14,931 nucleotides of DNA from an uncultured Eubacteriales bacterium (GTDB lineage Bacteria > Bacillota > Clostridia > Peptostreptococcales > Anaerovoracaceae). Position numbers and translations under genes: made by a program. The stretch covers positions 1-14,931 of the forward strand of contig CACXFN010000110.1 of the NCBI GenBank assembly GCA_902766915.1, given 5' to 3'. This document shows, piece by piece, positions 7,274-14,390 of this stretch (within the stretch, counting starts at the first letter, position 1; each line of letters starts with the position of its first letter). The notes under the pieces are model-generated. The model did not search any database. It worked only from the letters and a program-made list of their open reading frames with translations, and was not told the origin of the DNA.

Positions 7274-8364
7274 CAGGATTCCCTCCTATTATTCATCAGT
7301 TTATAGTTTATAAAGAATTCACTTCCAATAATGAAGAAGAGAATGATGCCCGTTAATATGTCTCCAAAGCTATGATTCAATCCGAAGGAAGTGGATATTT
7401 CACCGGAGCCTCTGGACATGAAGACCAGGAGGAAACTTGCCAATATCATAACCACTGGATTGAATTTTGCCAGCCAAGCAACCATTACTGCAGTAAAGCC
7501 TCTTCCTCCTGCAATTGTGGTGGTAATGGTATGATCTGTTCCACCGACCAGAAGAAGGCCGGTGAATCCACAGATGGCACCTGAAATCAGCATTGTTCGG
7601 ATGATAACCCGTTCTACTTTTATTCCCACGTAACGAGCGGTATTCTGGCTTTCACCAACTACGCTGATTTCATATCCTTGCTTGCTATACTTTAGATAGA
7701 CATACATTAGAACAGTCATAACAGCTACAATTAGGATATTAAGAAGGTATTTGTATGTTCCTATCTGAGGAAGCCAACCTGCTTCAGTGCTTTGATTAAT
7801 TATTCCAATCTTTCCAGAGCCTTTAGGAACTTCCCAGATGATAACAAAGTATGCAACAAGCTGAGTTGCAACATAGTTCATCATCAAGGTAAACAAGGTT
7901 TCGTTTGTATTCCATCTTGCCTTAAAAATAGCGGGGATAAGAGCCCATACTGCGCCTGCAACTATGGCGGAAATAATCATAAGGGGAATAAGTACTCCAT
8001 TTGGTAGTTTATTACCAAGTAGAATCATGCAAGCAGCTGTTGCAAGCCCGCCGATTAGAATTTGACCTTCGCCGCCCAAATTCCAGAATCGCATTCTAAA
8101 AGCCGGAGTTAAGGCAAGGGCAACTGCCAGAAGAATTGCAATTTCTTGTCCAAGTATCCAGAGCTTTCTGGGGGTGCCAAAGGCGCCTGTAAACATTGCG
8201 CCATAAACATTGAATGGGTTTAACCCGGTGAAAATAGTAGTAATAATACCACAAACTATTAGAGAAATTATGATGGCTATAGCGCGTATGAGTAAAGCCT
8301 TTTGCCAGGGTATAGCACCTCTTTTTGATATATGAAAGAGGGGAGCCTTTGTTTCTTTAGGCAT
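7273..8364 (-). CDS. nupP: Nucleoside ABC importer permease, NupP-like
   Basis: A 363-residue membrane permease of the BPD_transp_2 family. Conserved points are the GLNPFNVYGAMF periplasmic entry segment (48-59), FWNLGGEGQILIGG (93-106) and the ATPase-contact loop VVGESQNTARYVGI. It is longer than its partner because of an N-terminal tail and an extra insertion around KGSGKIGIINQ. The start chosen is the ATG at 8364, preceded by AAGGAGGTG at proper spacing; it overlaps the ATPase stop by eight bases (ATGCCTAA). A longer frame with 17 more residues would overlap the ATPase gene by 59 bases and lacks such a site. It pairs with the downstream permease as a heterodimer. Confidence 0.88.
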   Translation of the reverse strand: MPKETKAPLFHISKRGAIPWQKALLIRAIAIIISLIVCGIITTIFTGLNPFNVYGAMFTGAFGTPRKLWILGQEIAILLAVALALTPAFRMRFWNLGGEGQILIGGLATAACMILLGNKLPNGVLIPLMIISAIVAGAVWALIPAIFKARWNTNETLFTLMMNYVATQLVAYFVIIWEVPKGSGKIGIINQSTEAGWLPQIGTYKYLLNILIVAVMTVLMYVYLKYSKQGYEISVVGESQNTARYVGIKVERVIIRTMLISGAICGFTGLLLVGGTDHTITTTIAGGRGFTAVMVAWLAKFNPVVMILASFLLVFMSRGSGEISTSFGLNHSFGDILTGIILFFIIGSEFFINYKLMNNRRES

Positions 8365-9952
8365 TCTCGGCACCTCCTTCCTTTGGGGCGACTGCTTCAT
8401 TTGAGTCTGCTTCATTTGATTCTGTTAAATCGCCGCCTAGACGTGTCATCATTAACCCCACCTGATTCTTTGTGGCTGTCTTTACGTCTAAAATGCCGCT
8501 AACCTTACCATCGCAAAGAACCAGGATTCTATCGCAGAGTTCCAATAAGACATCCAAATCTTCGCCTACATAAATTACAGCCACACCTTTTTTCTTCTGG
8601 CGATTGATTAAATCATAAATCATATATGAAGAATTAATATCCAAGCCACGAACAGCATATGCAGATAGCAAAACTGTAGGGGCAGAGGAGATCTCTCTTC
8701 CTACCAATACCTTCTGGACGTTTCCGCCGGAAAGACGACGGACTGGAGTTGAGACTCCGGGAGTATTAACTTCCAATTCCTCAACTACTTTTTCTGCAAG
8801 TCCCTTTGGTGTCTTTCTGTCGGTAAACATGGAGCGACCACGTCTAAAGGATCTTAGCATCATGTTATCCGTTAAATCCATACTTGCCACCAAACCCATG
8901 CCAAGTCTGTCTTCCGGTACGAAGGAGAGGGAAACACCCAGATCAGCAATGGCCAAAGGATCTTTTCCTATTAATTGATCTTCGGAACCATCATCCTCAA
9001 TATATTTTATGCTTCCTTTTTCCACTTTCTGAAGACCCGCAATTGCTTCCAGTAGTTCTTTTTGACCACTTCCGGAGATACCTGCTATACCCAGAATCTC
9101 CCCGGTGTTTGCGGTAAAGCTCACGTCGTCCAGTTTCAAAACACCATCAAGATTACGTACAGTAAGGCCTTCGACACGGATGCGCTCCTTAGGATTCTGT
9201 GGCGCGGGTCTTTCTATGTTTAGAGATACTTGATGTCCAACCATCATATTGGTCATCTCCTGTGCATTGGTGTCAGATGTCAGCATTTCTCCAATATATT
9301 CACCCTTTCGTAGAACGGCAACTCTGTCGCTTAAGGCTTCTACTTCGTGAAGCTTGTGAGTGATTATTACAATGGCCTTGCCGTCATCACGCATATTTCT
9401 CAAAACAGCAAATAGCTTATCTGTTTCCTGGGGAGTGAGCACTGCGGTAGGTTCATCCAGAATAAGTATCTCTGCACCCCTATATAGCATTTTTACGATT
9501 TCCACGGTTTGCTTTTGGGATACAGACATATCGTAGATTTTTTGCTTCGGATCCACATCAAATCCATAGGTATTACAGATTTCTTTTATACGAGTCTCTG
9601 CGGCCTTAATGTCCAGTTTCTTTTCATCCTCGATGCCTAGTACAATGTTTTCGGCTGCAGTAAAAACATTCACCAATTTGAAGTGTTGGTGAATCATTCC
9701 GATTCCGTAATCAAAGGCATCCTTTGGGGAGGATATTGTCACCGGTTTTCCATCAACCTCAATTTCTCCACTGTCAGGAAAATATATGCCTGAAAGCATA
9801 TTCATCAAGGTTGTTTTTCCGCTGCCGTTTTCACCAAGGAGGGCAAGTATTTCGTTACGATATATTTCCAAATTAACTCCTTTGTTAGCATTAATTGAAC
9901 CAAAGGATTTGGAGATATTATTCATTCTGACTGCGATTCTCTTTTCCTTCAC
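8357..9952 (-). CDS. nupO: Double-domain ABC ATPase of nucleoside importer, NupO-like
   Basis: A 531-residue protein with two nucleotide-binding domains, powering the BMP-type importer. Domain 1 has Walker A GENGSGKT (40-47), Q-loop at Gln89, a degenerate signature MSVSQKQ, Walker B ILILDEPTA and switch His199. Domain 2 has an altered Walker A GISGSGQK (291-298), a good signature LSGGNVQK (407-414) and a degraded Walker B, TVLLSAYAVRGLD, lacking the usual Pro and acidic residue. So only one hydrolysis site looks complete, as is common in this subfamily. The start is the GTG at 9952 with GGAGG four bases upstream; an ATG nine codons earlier has no ribosome site. It overlaps the next permease by eight bases. 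Confidence 0.92.
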   Translation of the reverse strand: MKEKRIAVRMNNISKSFGSINANKGVNLEIYRNEILALLGENGSGKTTLMNMLSGIYFPDSGEIEVDGKPVTISSPKDAFDYGIGMIHQHFKLVNVFTAAENIVLGIEDEKKLDIKAAETRIKEICNTYGFDVDPKQKIYDMSVSQKQTVEIVKMLYRGAEILILDEPTAVLTPQETDKLFAVLRNMRDDGKAIVIITHKLHEVEALSDRVAVLRKGEYIGEMLTSDTNAQEMTNMMVGHQVSLNIERPAPQNPKERIRVEGLTVRNLDGVLKLDDVSFTANTGEILGIAGISGSGQKELLEAIAGLQKVEKGSIKYIEDDGSEDQLIGKDPLAIADLGVSLSFVPEDRLGMGLVASMDLTDNMMLRSFRRGRSMFTDRKTPKGLAEKVVEELEVNTPGVSTPVRRLSGGNVQKVLVGREISSAPTVLLSAYAVRGLDINSSYMIYDLINRQKKKGVAVIYVGEDLDVLLELCDRILVLCDGKVSGILDVKTATKNQVGLMMTRLGGDLTESNEADSNEAVAPKEGGAENA

Positions 9953-10006
9953 GTTTCCTCCAAAACACTTAGGGAGCATTAAAGAATGATTCCCGAAAAT
10001 GGTTAA

Positions 10007-10038
10007 GGACGGCCCGGCTATTAAGCAGCAGGCCGCCC
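10007..10038 (-). other. Intercistronic hairpin between binding protein and ATPase
   Basis: GGGCGGCCU pairs with GGGCCGUCC, continued by GCU/AGC, giving a GC-rich stem-loop between the lipoprotein and ATPase genes. No U-run follows. A hairpin here probably protects the upstream mRNA or partly terminates, yielding more binding protein than ATPase. Confidence 0.6.
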
Positions 10039-10077
10039 CGAATGTTTAATATATTTAATGATAAGTTTATTAACTAT

Positions 10078-11334
10078 TTAGAATGCTGTATCCAAGAGGT
10101 TTATTCCATCAATCTGGAGGTCGAAGTAAGGAGCTGATCTATATTCTGATTCATGGAAGAATCCATCTGCAATTACTTCTGTATCGCCTTCATATGCAGG
10201 ATCTGTATTGACGTCTGCCATATAGCTACTCATGGCTTTTCCATCTACAGTGAAGTTTGCTGTATCAAATACGTGGATTGTTCCGGATTCTAATGCTGCT
10301 TTAACTTCTTCAAGTTTTTCTGCTGTACCTGCTGCAGCAGCATTTTCATTTACTTCCGTAAGTTGTACAGAGTTGGTCTGAAGGGTTCCGGTCCAGTCAG
10401 CATCAATGGGTTCACCAGCTGCTTTTGCACTGATTACATATTCGTAATAGGGAGTCCAATTGATTTTGGAGGAAACAATGAATGTGTTTGGACAAGCATC
10501 AATTGTGCTTCCGTTATATGATACGTTTGGCACTCCTGCATTCTCACAAGCAGTAGGTGCACCCATGGAGTCAGCATGCTGACTTATAAGCTTACAACCG
10601 CCGTTAATCAGATTTGTTGCAGCTTCCTTTTCTGCCGTTTCATCATACCAAGAACCTGTGAATGTTACATCCATGGTTACTTCAGGAACAATGGACTTAG
10701 CACCAAGGTAGAAGGATGTGTAACCGGATACTACTTCTGCGTATGTGTATGCACCTATATAGCCCATTTTCGCTTCATTGGCTGTGAATTCTCCTGCATC
10801 AATCATTTCCTGAAGCTTAAGTCCTGCAGCAACACCAGCCAGGTAACGTCCTTCATAAATTGATGCAAATGCATTGTGGTAATTTGCCACACCTTCTGTG
10901 TGAGCCTTTGTTCCTGTTGAATGGCAGAACTCCACGTCCGGGAATTCTTTTGCTGCCTGAATCATATAATCTTCATGACCAAAGGAGTCAGCAAATATTA
11001 CTGTGCATCCTGCGTCTGCTAATTCTGCAGCTGAATCATAGCATTCCTGACCTTCGGGAATGTTTGTCTTTATCATGTAGTTTTCTTCTGGAATACCCAG
11101 ATTAGCGCAGGCTTCTTTTGCAGCGTTGATAAAGTTAAGATCGTAGGTTGAGTTTTCATCGTGCAGGCAGATGAATCCAACCTTAATACTATCCAACCCG
11201 CCGGCTTCCGCACCGCCGGATGCGTCTGAACTTCCGGAGCTGCCGGATCCGGAATTACCACCGCCACATGCAGTTAGCATTCCAACGGCAGCAAGGACAA
11301 CAATCAAGATTAAAACCAAACTTCTCTTTTTCAT
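10078..11334 (-). CDS. nupN: BMP-family nucleoside-binding lipoprotein
   Basis: A 418-residue substrate-binding lipoprotein of the Bmp/PnrA family. A lipoprotein signal ends in MLTAC (lipid on Cys23), followed by a Gly/Ser linker (about 24-45). The mature domain starts with SIKVGFICLHDENSTYDLNFINAA, the family's N-terminal strand with its ligand-contacting segment, and includes MGYIGAYTYAEVVSGYTSFYLGAKSI and the ISQHADSMGAP loop. PnrA/BmpA relatives bind purine or mixed ribonucleosides and hand them to the permeases encoded next. It is longer than PnrA because of a C-terminal extension. GGAGG lies six bases before the ATG; it follows xpt by 37 bases and is separated from the ATPase by a hairpin. 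Confidence 0.92.
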   Translation of the reverse strand: MKKRSLVLILIVVLAAVGMLTACGGGNSGSGSSGSSDASGGAEAGGLDSIKVGFICLHDENSTYDLNFINAAKEACANLGIPEENYMIKTNIPEGQECYDSAAELADAGCTVIFADSFGHEDYMIQAAKEFPDVEFCHSTGTKAHTEGVANYHNAFASIYEGRYLAGVAAGLKLQEMIDAGEFTANEAKMGYIGAYTYAEVVSGYTSFYLGAKSIVPEVTMDVTFTGSWYDETAEKEAATNLINGGCKLISQHADSMGAPTACENAGVPNVSYNGSTIDACPNTFIVSSKINWTPYYEYVISAKAAGEPIDADWTGTLQTNSVQLTEVNENAAAAGTAEKLEEVKAALESGTIHVFDTANFTVDGKAMSSYMADVNTDPAYEGDTEVIADGFFHESEYRSAPYFDLQIDGINLLDTAF

Positions 11335-11371
11335 TTTTTCCTCCGATCATGTTTACATTTACATATTCACA

Positions 11372-11941
11372 TTAACGGAAAATTATTTCCGTATCTGTCA
11401 TAGATTCAACAGCTGCCAATGCTTCAATTCTTACACCATCTGCGCGAAGTCTGTCACCGCCATCCTGAAAACATTTTTCTATTGCCACTGCACAGCCAAC
11501 CAGGTGAGCATTTGCTTGTTCAATAAGTTCAATTAGTCCGCGGAGAGCATTTCCATTGGCAAGGAAGTCATCAATTATCAAAACCCGGTCGTTTTCGGTC
11601 AGATATTCGCAACTCACAATAATGTTGTAATCTTCATTATGTGTGAATGAGTGTACTTTGGAAGAATAAGCATTTCCGTCCACATTGCTGGTTTTATGTT
11701 TTTTTGCGAATACAACAGGTACTTCCATGGCCATCCCTGTTGCAATAGCAAGGGGAATGCCGCTTGATTCAATGGTGAGGATTTTAGTTACATCTGAGTC
11801 CTCATAATGCCACTTAATTTCCTCAGCCATTTCTCCCAGGAATCCAGTATCGATTTGCTGATTAAGGAAATTTCCAACCTTCAGGATTCCGCCGGGAAGA
11901 ACCTTGCCTTCTGTTTGGATTTTTTCTTCCATTCTTCGCAT
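11372..11941 (-). CDS. xpt: Xanthine phosphoribosyltransferase
   Basis: A 189-residue enzyme converting xanthine and PRPP to XMP, close to Bacillus Xpt in length and sequence. Seen are VLPGGILKVGNFLNQQID near the start, TIESSGIPLAIATG, PVVFAKKHKT and the PRPP loop VLIIDDFLANGNA (120-132), with IEKCFQDGGDRL following. The start chosen is the ATG at 11941 with TTTGGAG six bases upstream. A TTG four codons earlier would lie inside that site. It is the first gene of the operon after a guanine-type riboswitch, so it should be shut off when guanine is plentiful, together with the importer genes that follow. Confidence 0.95.
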   Translation of the reverse strand: MRRMEEKIQTEGKVLPGGILKVGNFLNQQIDTGFLGEMAEEIKWHYEDSDVTKILTIESSGIPLAIATGMAMEVPVVFAKKHKTSNVDGNAYSSKVHSFTHNEDYNIIVSCEYLTENDRVLIIDDFLANGNALRGLIELIEQANAHLVGCAVAIEKCFQDGGDRLRADGVRIEALAAVESMTDTEIIFR

Positions 11942-11951
11942 GTATATCTCC

Positions 11952-11984
11952 AAAAAATCAATATGACAGACTTAATTGTCTGCC
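11952..11984 (-). terminator. Riboswitch-controlled terminator before xpt
   Basis: GGCAGAC / GUCUGUC (11965-11984, one G-U pair) with an AAUUAA loop; U-A can extend it. Seven bases then separate it from UUUUUU (11952-11957), which runs straight into the xpt Shine-Dalgarno. The left arm is also the target of an antiterminator: UAUUGGCA (11981-11988) is fully complementary to UGCCAAUA at 12097-12104. The distance to the U-run is longer than ideal, so control of ribosome access cannot be excluded. Confidence 0.7.
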
Positions 11985-12038
11985 AATACTTGAATCAATA
12001 TGCGACAACTTTCTTAACAACAAAGTCGCCCCATCGAA

Positions 12039-12102
12039 CCAATAGTCGTGCATAGGGCTGCACGGTAGAAACATTCGGGCCATTAATCCGAACCTATATT
12101 GG
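12039..12102 (-). promoter_or_regulatory. Guanine-type purine riboswitch aptamer upstream of xpt
   Basis: P1 is CCAAUA/UAUUGG. J1/2 begins UAG. P2 is GUUCGG with CCGAAU. J2/3 is the diagnostic GUUUCUACC (position 51 = U). P3 is a perfect 6-bp CGUGCA/UGCACG. J3/1 is GACUAU, with C at position 74, the guanine rather than adenine choice. Loops differ from the usual: L2 reads AUUAAUGG, L3 reads GCCCUA and is one base short. The GG/CC pair needed for loop-loop docking is kept. Numbering follows the Bacillus xpt aptamer. Binding of guanine (or hypoxanthine) should hold P1 and free the downstream terminator. Confidence 0.9.
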
Positions 12103-12123
12103 CAATTATTATTATGTGACAGG

Positions 12124-12132
12124 AGTATAGCA
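12124..12132 (-). promoter_or_regulatory. Extended -10 promoter of the xpt operon
   Basis: TGCTATACT on the minus strand (TG at 12131-12132, -10 TATACT at 12124-12129). No convincing -35 is seen, as is usual for extended -10 promoters. Start near 12117 gives a leader of about 175 bases that includes the whole riboswitch. Confidence 0.6.
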
Positions 12133-12191
12133 CTATATCTGCCACTGATGTGTGCTTTTTTTTGCAAAAACCCATGAAATAATAATATATC

Positions 12192-12220
12192 TTGTATACA
12201 TGGGCCTATAGATATATAAT
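12192..12220 (+). promoter_or_regulatory. Promoter of the barnase-barstar operon
   Basis: -35 TTGTAT (12192-12197), exact 17-base spacer, perfect -10 TATAAT (12215-12220). CCCATG (12171) and CATGGG (12199) form an inverted repeat that spans the -35 and could bind a regulator. Confidence 0.75.
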
Positions 12221-12233
12221 TCTATTGAATTTT

Positions 12234-12258
12234 AGGAAAAATAAGAAGGGCTTTTCCT
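12234..12258 (+). other. Small stem-loop in the barnase leader
   Basis: AGGAAAA / TTTTCCT with an 11-base loop, just after the predicted start of transcription. No T-run follows. It could stabilise the 5' end; function unknown. Confidence 0.35.
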
Positions 12259-12359
12259 GAATAGTTTCCTTAATATATGTACATTTTATCGGAACAAGAA
12301 TCATATTAATAACAAGAATAATACTAATTATAAGCGTACTGATTATGAGGAGAGAAGAA

Positions 12360-12938
12360 TTGAAACAAGTTTTAATATCAGAGAAAATTGTGAGGTGTGG
12401 GAAGGCTAAAGGATATAAGCTACTGGCATTGCTATTAATGGTAATGATTGTAATATCAGGTCTTTCCGGATGTAAGAAGAAGGTGGAACCGTCTGTAGAA
12501 TCATCTGCCGAGGAATCCGTAGAAGAGGAACCCGCAGAAGAGGTAGCAAATGAAGCTACGCAGGAATCGGAAAATGAATCAGAGGGTGTTAATGAACTTG
12601 ATGAGGATGGTTATTACTACAGCAAGGATGAGGTTGCCCTATATATACATCTTTACGGCCATCTTCCTGATAATTATATGACCAAAAAAGAAGCGAAAAA
12701 ACTTGGATGGTCCGGAGGGTCCTTGGAGAAGTTTGCTCCCGGTATGGTGATTGGTGGCGACCGATACGGAAACTATGAGGGGAATTTACCTGATGGCAAG
12801 AACTATACAGAATGCGACATTGATACTTATCAGAAGAAAAAGAGGGGGGCAAAACGAATTGTTTTCTCTGATGACGGATATATCTATTATACAAAGGATC
12901 ACTATGAAACATTTGAATTGCTTTATGAACCGGATTAA
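12360..12938 (+). CDS. Lipoprotein-anchored barnase-family ribonuclease
   Basis: A 192-residue protein. A lipoprotein signal ends in LSGC (lipid on Cys38), then a Glu-rich linker (about 42-85), then a barnase/N1-type RNase domain (86-192). Side by side with recalled barnase: HLPDNYMTKKEAKKLGW, APGMVIGGD, EGNLP, and TKDHYETF. Catalytic residues match: Glu151 (barnase E73), Arg162 and Arg166 (R83, R87), His181 (H102), Lys109 (K27). Barnase R59, a guanine-site and barstar contact, is Tyr here. It should cut RNA outside the membrane. Start: GAGGAG lies seven bases before a TTG at 12360; an in-frame ATG at 12345 overlaps that site and has none of its own, though it cannot be excluded. Barstar follows. 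Confidence 0.9.
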   Translation: MKQVLISEKIVRCGKAKGYKLLALLLMVMIVISGLSGCKKKVEPSVESSAEESVEEEPAEEVANEATQESENESEGVNELDEDGYYYSKDEVALYIHLYGHLPDNYMTKKEAKKLGWSGGSLEKFAPGMVIGGDRYGNYEGNLPDGKNYTECDIDTYQKKKRGAKRIVFSDDGYIYYTKDHYETFELLYEPD

Positions 12939-13022
12939 GAGGGTTTAGAATAATAAATTTATCCCTTTACAAGGAGTTAACAAACCTGAACTAATCAGAA
13001 GACAATGTATGGAGAATTAACT

Positions 13023-13358
13023 ATGTACCAAATTGATATTAGAAATATTAATACAAAAAAGGAACTACACCAGCGATTAAAAGACACGTTGCCCCTTCCG
13101 GATTATTACGGTAATAATCTGGATGCCCTATATGACGTTCTCACAGAAACTTCGGATGAAATGGAAATATGCTTTATTTGGGATGATGCCCGGGAAGATG
13201 TGCCTGAAGAAGTTAATAAAACCATCAAGGGGCTTAAGCGTCTTTCTTCAGATGTGGAAGAGGAATGTCCGAATATTAGCATTACATGGCTTGGGAGCGA
13301 GGATTCTCTGGATATATATGGTGATGATCCTGATGAGAATATAGGAGAGGACTGGTAA
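13023..13358 (+). CDS. Barstar-family ribonuclease inhibitor
   Basis: A 111-residue cytoplasmic protein without signal peptide. The barstar core is clear: LHQRLKDTLPLPDYYGNNLDALYDVLT, with Tyr28, Asp34 and Asp38 corresponding to barstar Tyr29, Asp35 and Asp39, the residues that plug the barnase active site. Trp38 of barstar is Tyr here. An acidic tail of about 20 residues extends past the usual 89-residue length. The start is the ATG at 13023 with GGAG eight bases before it; an ATG six codons earlier has no ribosome site. It lies 84 bases after the RNase gene and is probably cotranscribed. It should protect the cell from RNase that is not yet exported. Confidence 0.9.
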   Translation: MYQIDIRNINTKKELHQRLKDTLPLPDYYGNNLDALYDVLTETSDEMEICFIWDDAREDVPEEVNKTIKGLKRLSSDVEEECPNISITWLGSEDSLDIYGDDPDENIGEDW

Positions 13359-13370
13359 ACCAGTCCTCTC
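13345..13370. terminator. Bidirectional terminator overlapping the barstar stop
   Basis: Perfect 12-bp inverted repeat, GAGAGGACTGGT / ACCAGTCCTCTC with a 2-base AA centre. The left arm encodes the last barstar residues and the TAA. It serves barstar and, from the other side, pyrB, though neither side has a long T-run. Confidence 0.75.
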
Positions 13371-13410
13371 AGTTCATTAATTATACTCGCTCTATAATAA
13401 TCTATTATAA

Positions 13411-14349
13411 TTATATTCTACCCGTTACCAATCCCAGGAGAGCCATCCTCAAATACATTCCATTATGGGCTTGACGGAAATATGCTGCACCAGGGTAATC
13501 ATCTACCTCCACAGCGATTTCGTCCACTCTGGGAAGTGGATGTAAAATAATCATATCTTTCTTTGCTTTCTTTAGAAGTTTATTATCCAATATATAACTT
13601 CCTTTTACTTTTTCATAATCCTCCGGGTTTTCAAAACGCTCGCGCTGTACCCTGGTTACATACACGAAATCCGATTTGGCTAGCGCAGCAGCCACATCAT
13701 CGGTTTCTTCGATTTCTGCTCCAGCCTTTCTCAGGCGTTTGGTTTCTTCCTTAGGCATTCTTAGTTCTTCAGGAGAACAGAATATCATCTTGTTGCCAAA
13801 TTGGGTCATGAAATCTCCCAAACTGTGGACGGTACGTCCGTATTTTAAGTCACCCAGGAAGGTGATGGTTTGTCCGCCAATATGACCGGCTTCTTTTCTC
13901 ATTGTATATATATCAAGAAGTGCTTGAGTAGGATGCTGACGGGAGCCGTCTCCTCCATTGATTAATGGGTGTACAGCTATTTCCGCACCTTCTATTGCTG
14001 CACCACTTGTGGGATGTCTCATAACTATGGCATCCACATAACCGTCGACGGTCTTTAATGTGTCCTGCCATGTTTCGCCCTTTGCCTGAGATGAAACGCT
14101 TGCATTTCCCAAGTCGATGCAGCTGGCGCCCACACGACTGATGGCAGCCTGAAATGATAATCGTGTTCTGGTACTGGGTTCAAAAAAGAGCGTCGCCACA
14201 ACCATTCCATCCAGGTCTTTGATTGCTTCTCCGCTCTTTACTCTCTTTTCATATATCATGGCTGTATCCATGATGTGACATAATTCCTGATTGTTAAAAT
14301 CATAGCTGTTGATTATATCTCGTCCGGCAAATGATACATTTGGCTCCAT
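13411..14349 (-). CDS. pyrB: Aspartate carbamoyltransferase catalytic subunit
   Basis: A 312-residue enzyme joining carbamoyl phosphate and aspartate in pyrimidine synthesis. Carbamoyl phosphate site FFEPSTRTRLSFQ (55-67), the mobile loop Ser/Lys in SSQAKGET (86-93), MRHPTSGAA (110-118) and HPTQALLDIY (139-148) are intact. The C-terminal domain has ITFLGDLKYGRTVHSL and HPLPRVDEI, the aspartate-binding segment. The start has AAAAGGAG seven bases before the ATG. Promoter and leader are short, with no room for a PyrR attenuator. No pyrI (regulatory chain) follows; the next gene downstream is barstar on the other strand. Confidence 0.96.
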   Translation of the reverse strand: MEPNVSFAGRDIINSYDFNNQELCHIMDTAMIYEKRVKSGEAIKDLDGMVVATLFFEPSTRTRLSFQAAISRVGASCIDLGNASVSSQAKGETWQDTLKTVDGYVDAIVMRHPTSGAAIEGAEIAVHPLINGGDGSRQHPTQALLDIYTMRKEAGHIGGQTITFLGDLKYGRTVHSLGDFMTQFGNKMIFCSPEELRMPKEETKRLRKAGAEIEETDDVAAALAKSDFVYVTRVQRERFENPEDYEKVKGSYILDNKLLKKAKKDMIILHPLPRVDEIAVEVDDYPGAAYFRQAHNGMYLRMALLGLVTGRI

Positions 14350-14390
14350 AATAACTCCTTTTCGTATTAAACTGTAAAACTACCGCGTAT

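Noticed and set aside
12069..12096. Pair of PurR boxes (CATTCGGG and TCCGAACC)
   Set aside because: The inverted CGAA cores are the P2 stem of the riboswitch, and their spacing is shorter than in known PurR operators.
13123..13344. A 73-codon plus-strand frame inside barstar
   Set aside because: It is a shifted-frame shadow of the barstar gene, without a ribosome site.
14350..14390. PyrR-type attenuator before pyrB
   Set aside because: The leader is only about 35 bases and shows no anti-antiterminator or terminator hairpin.
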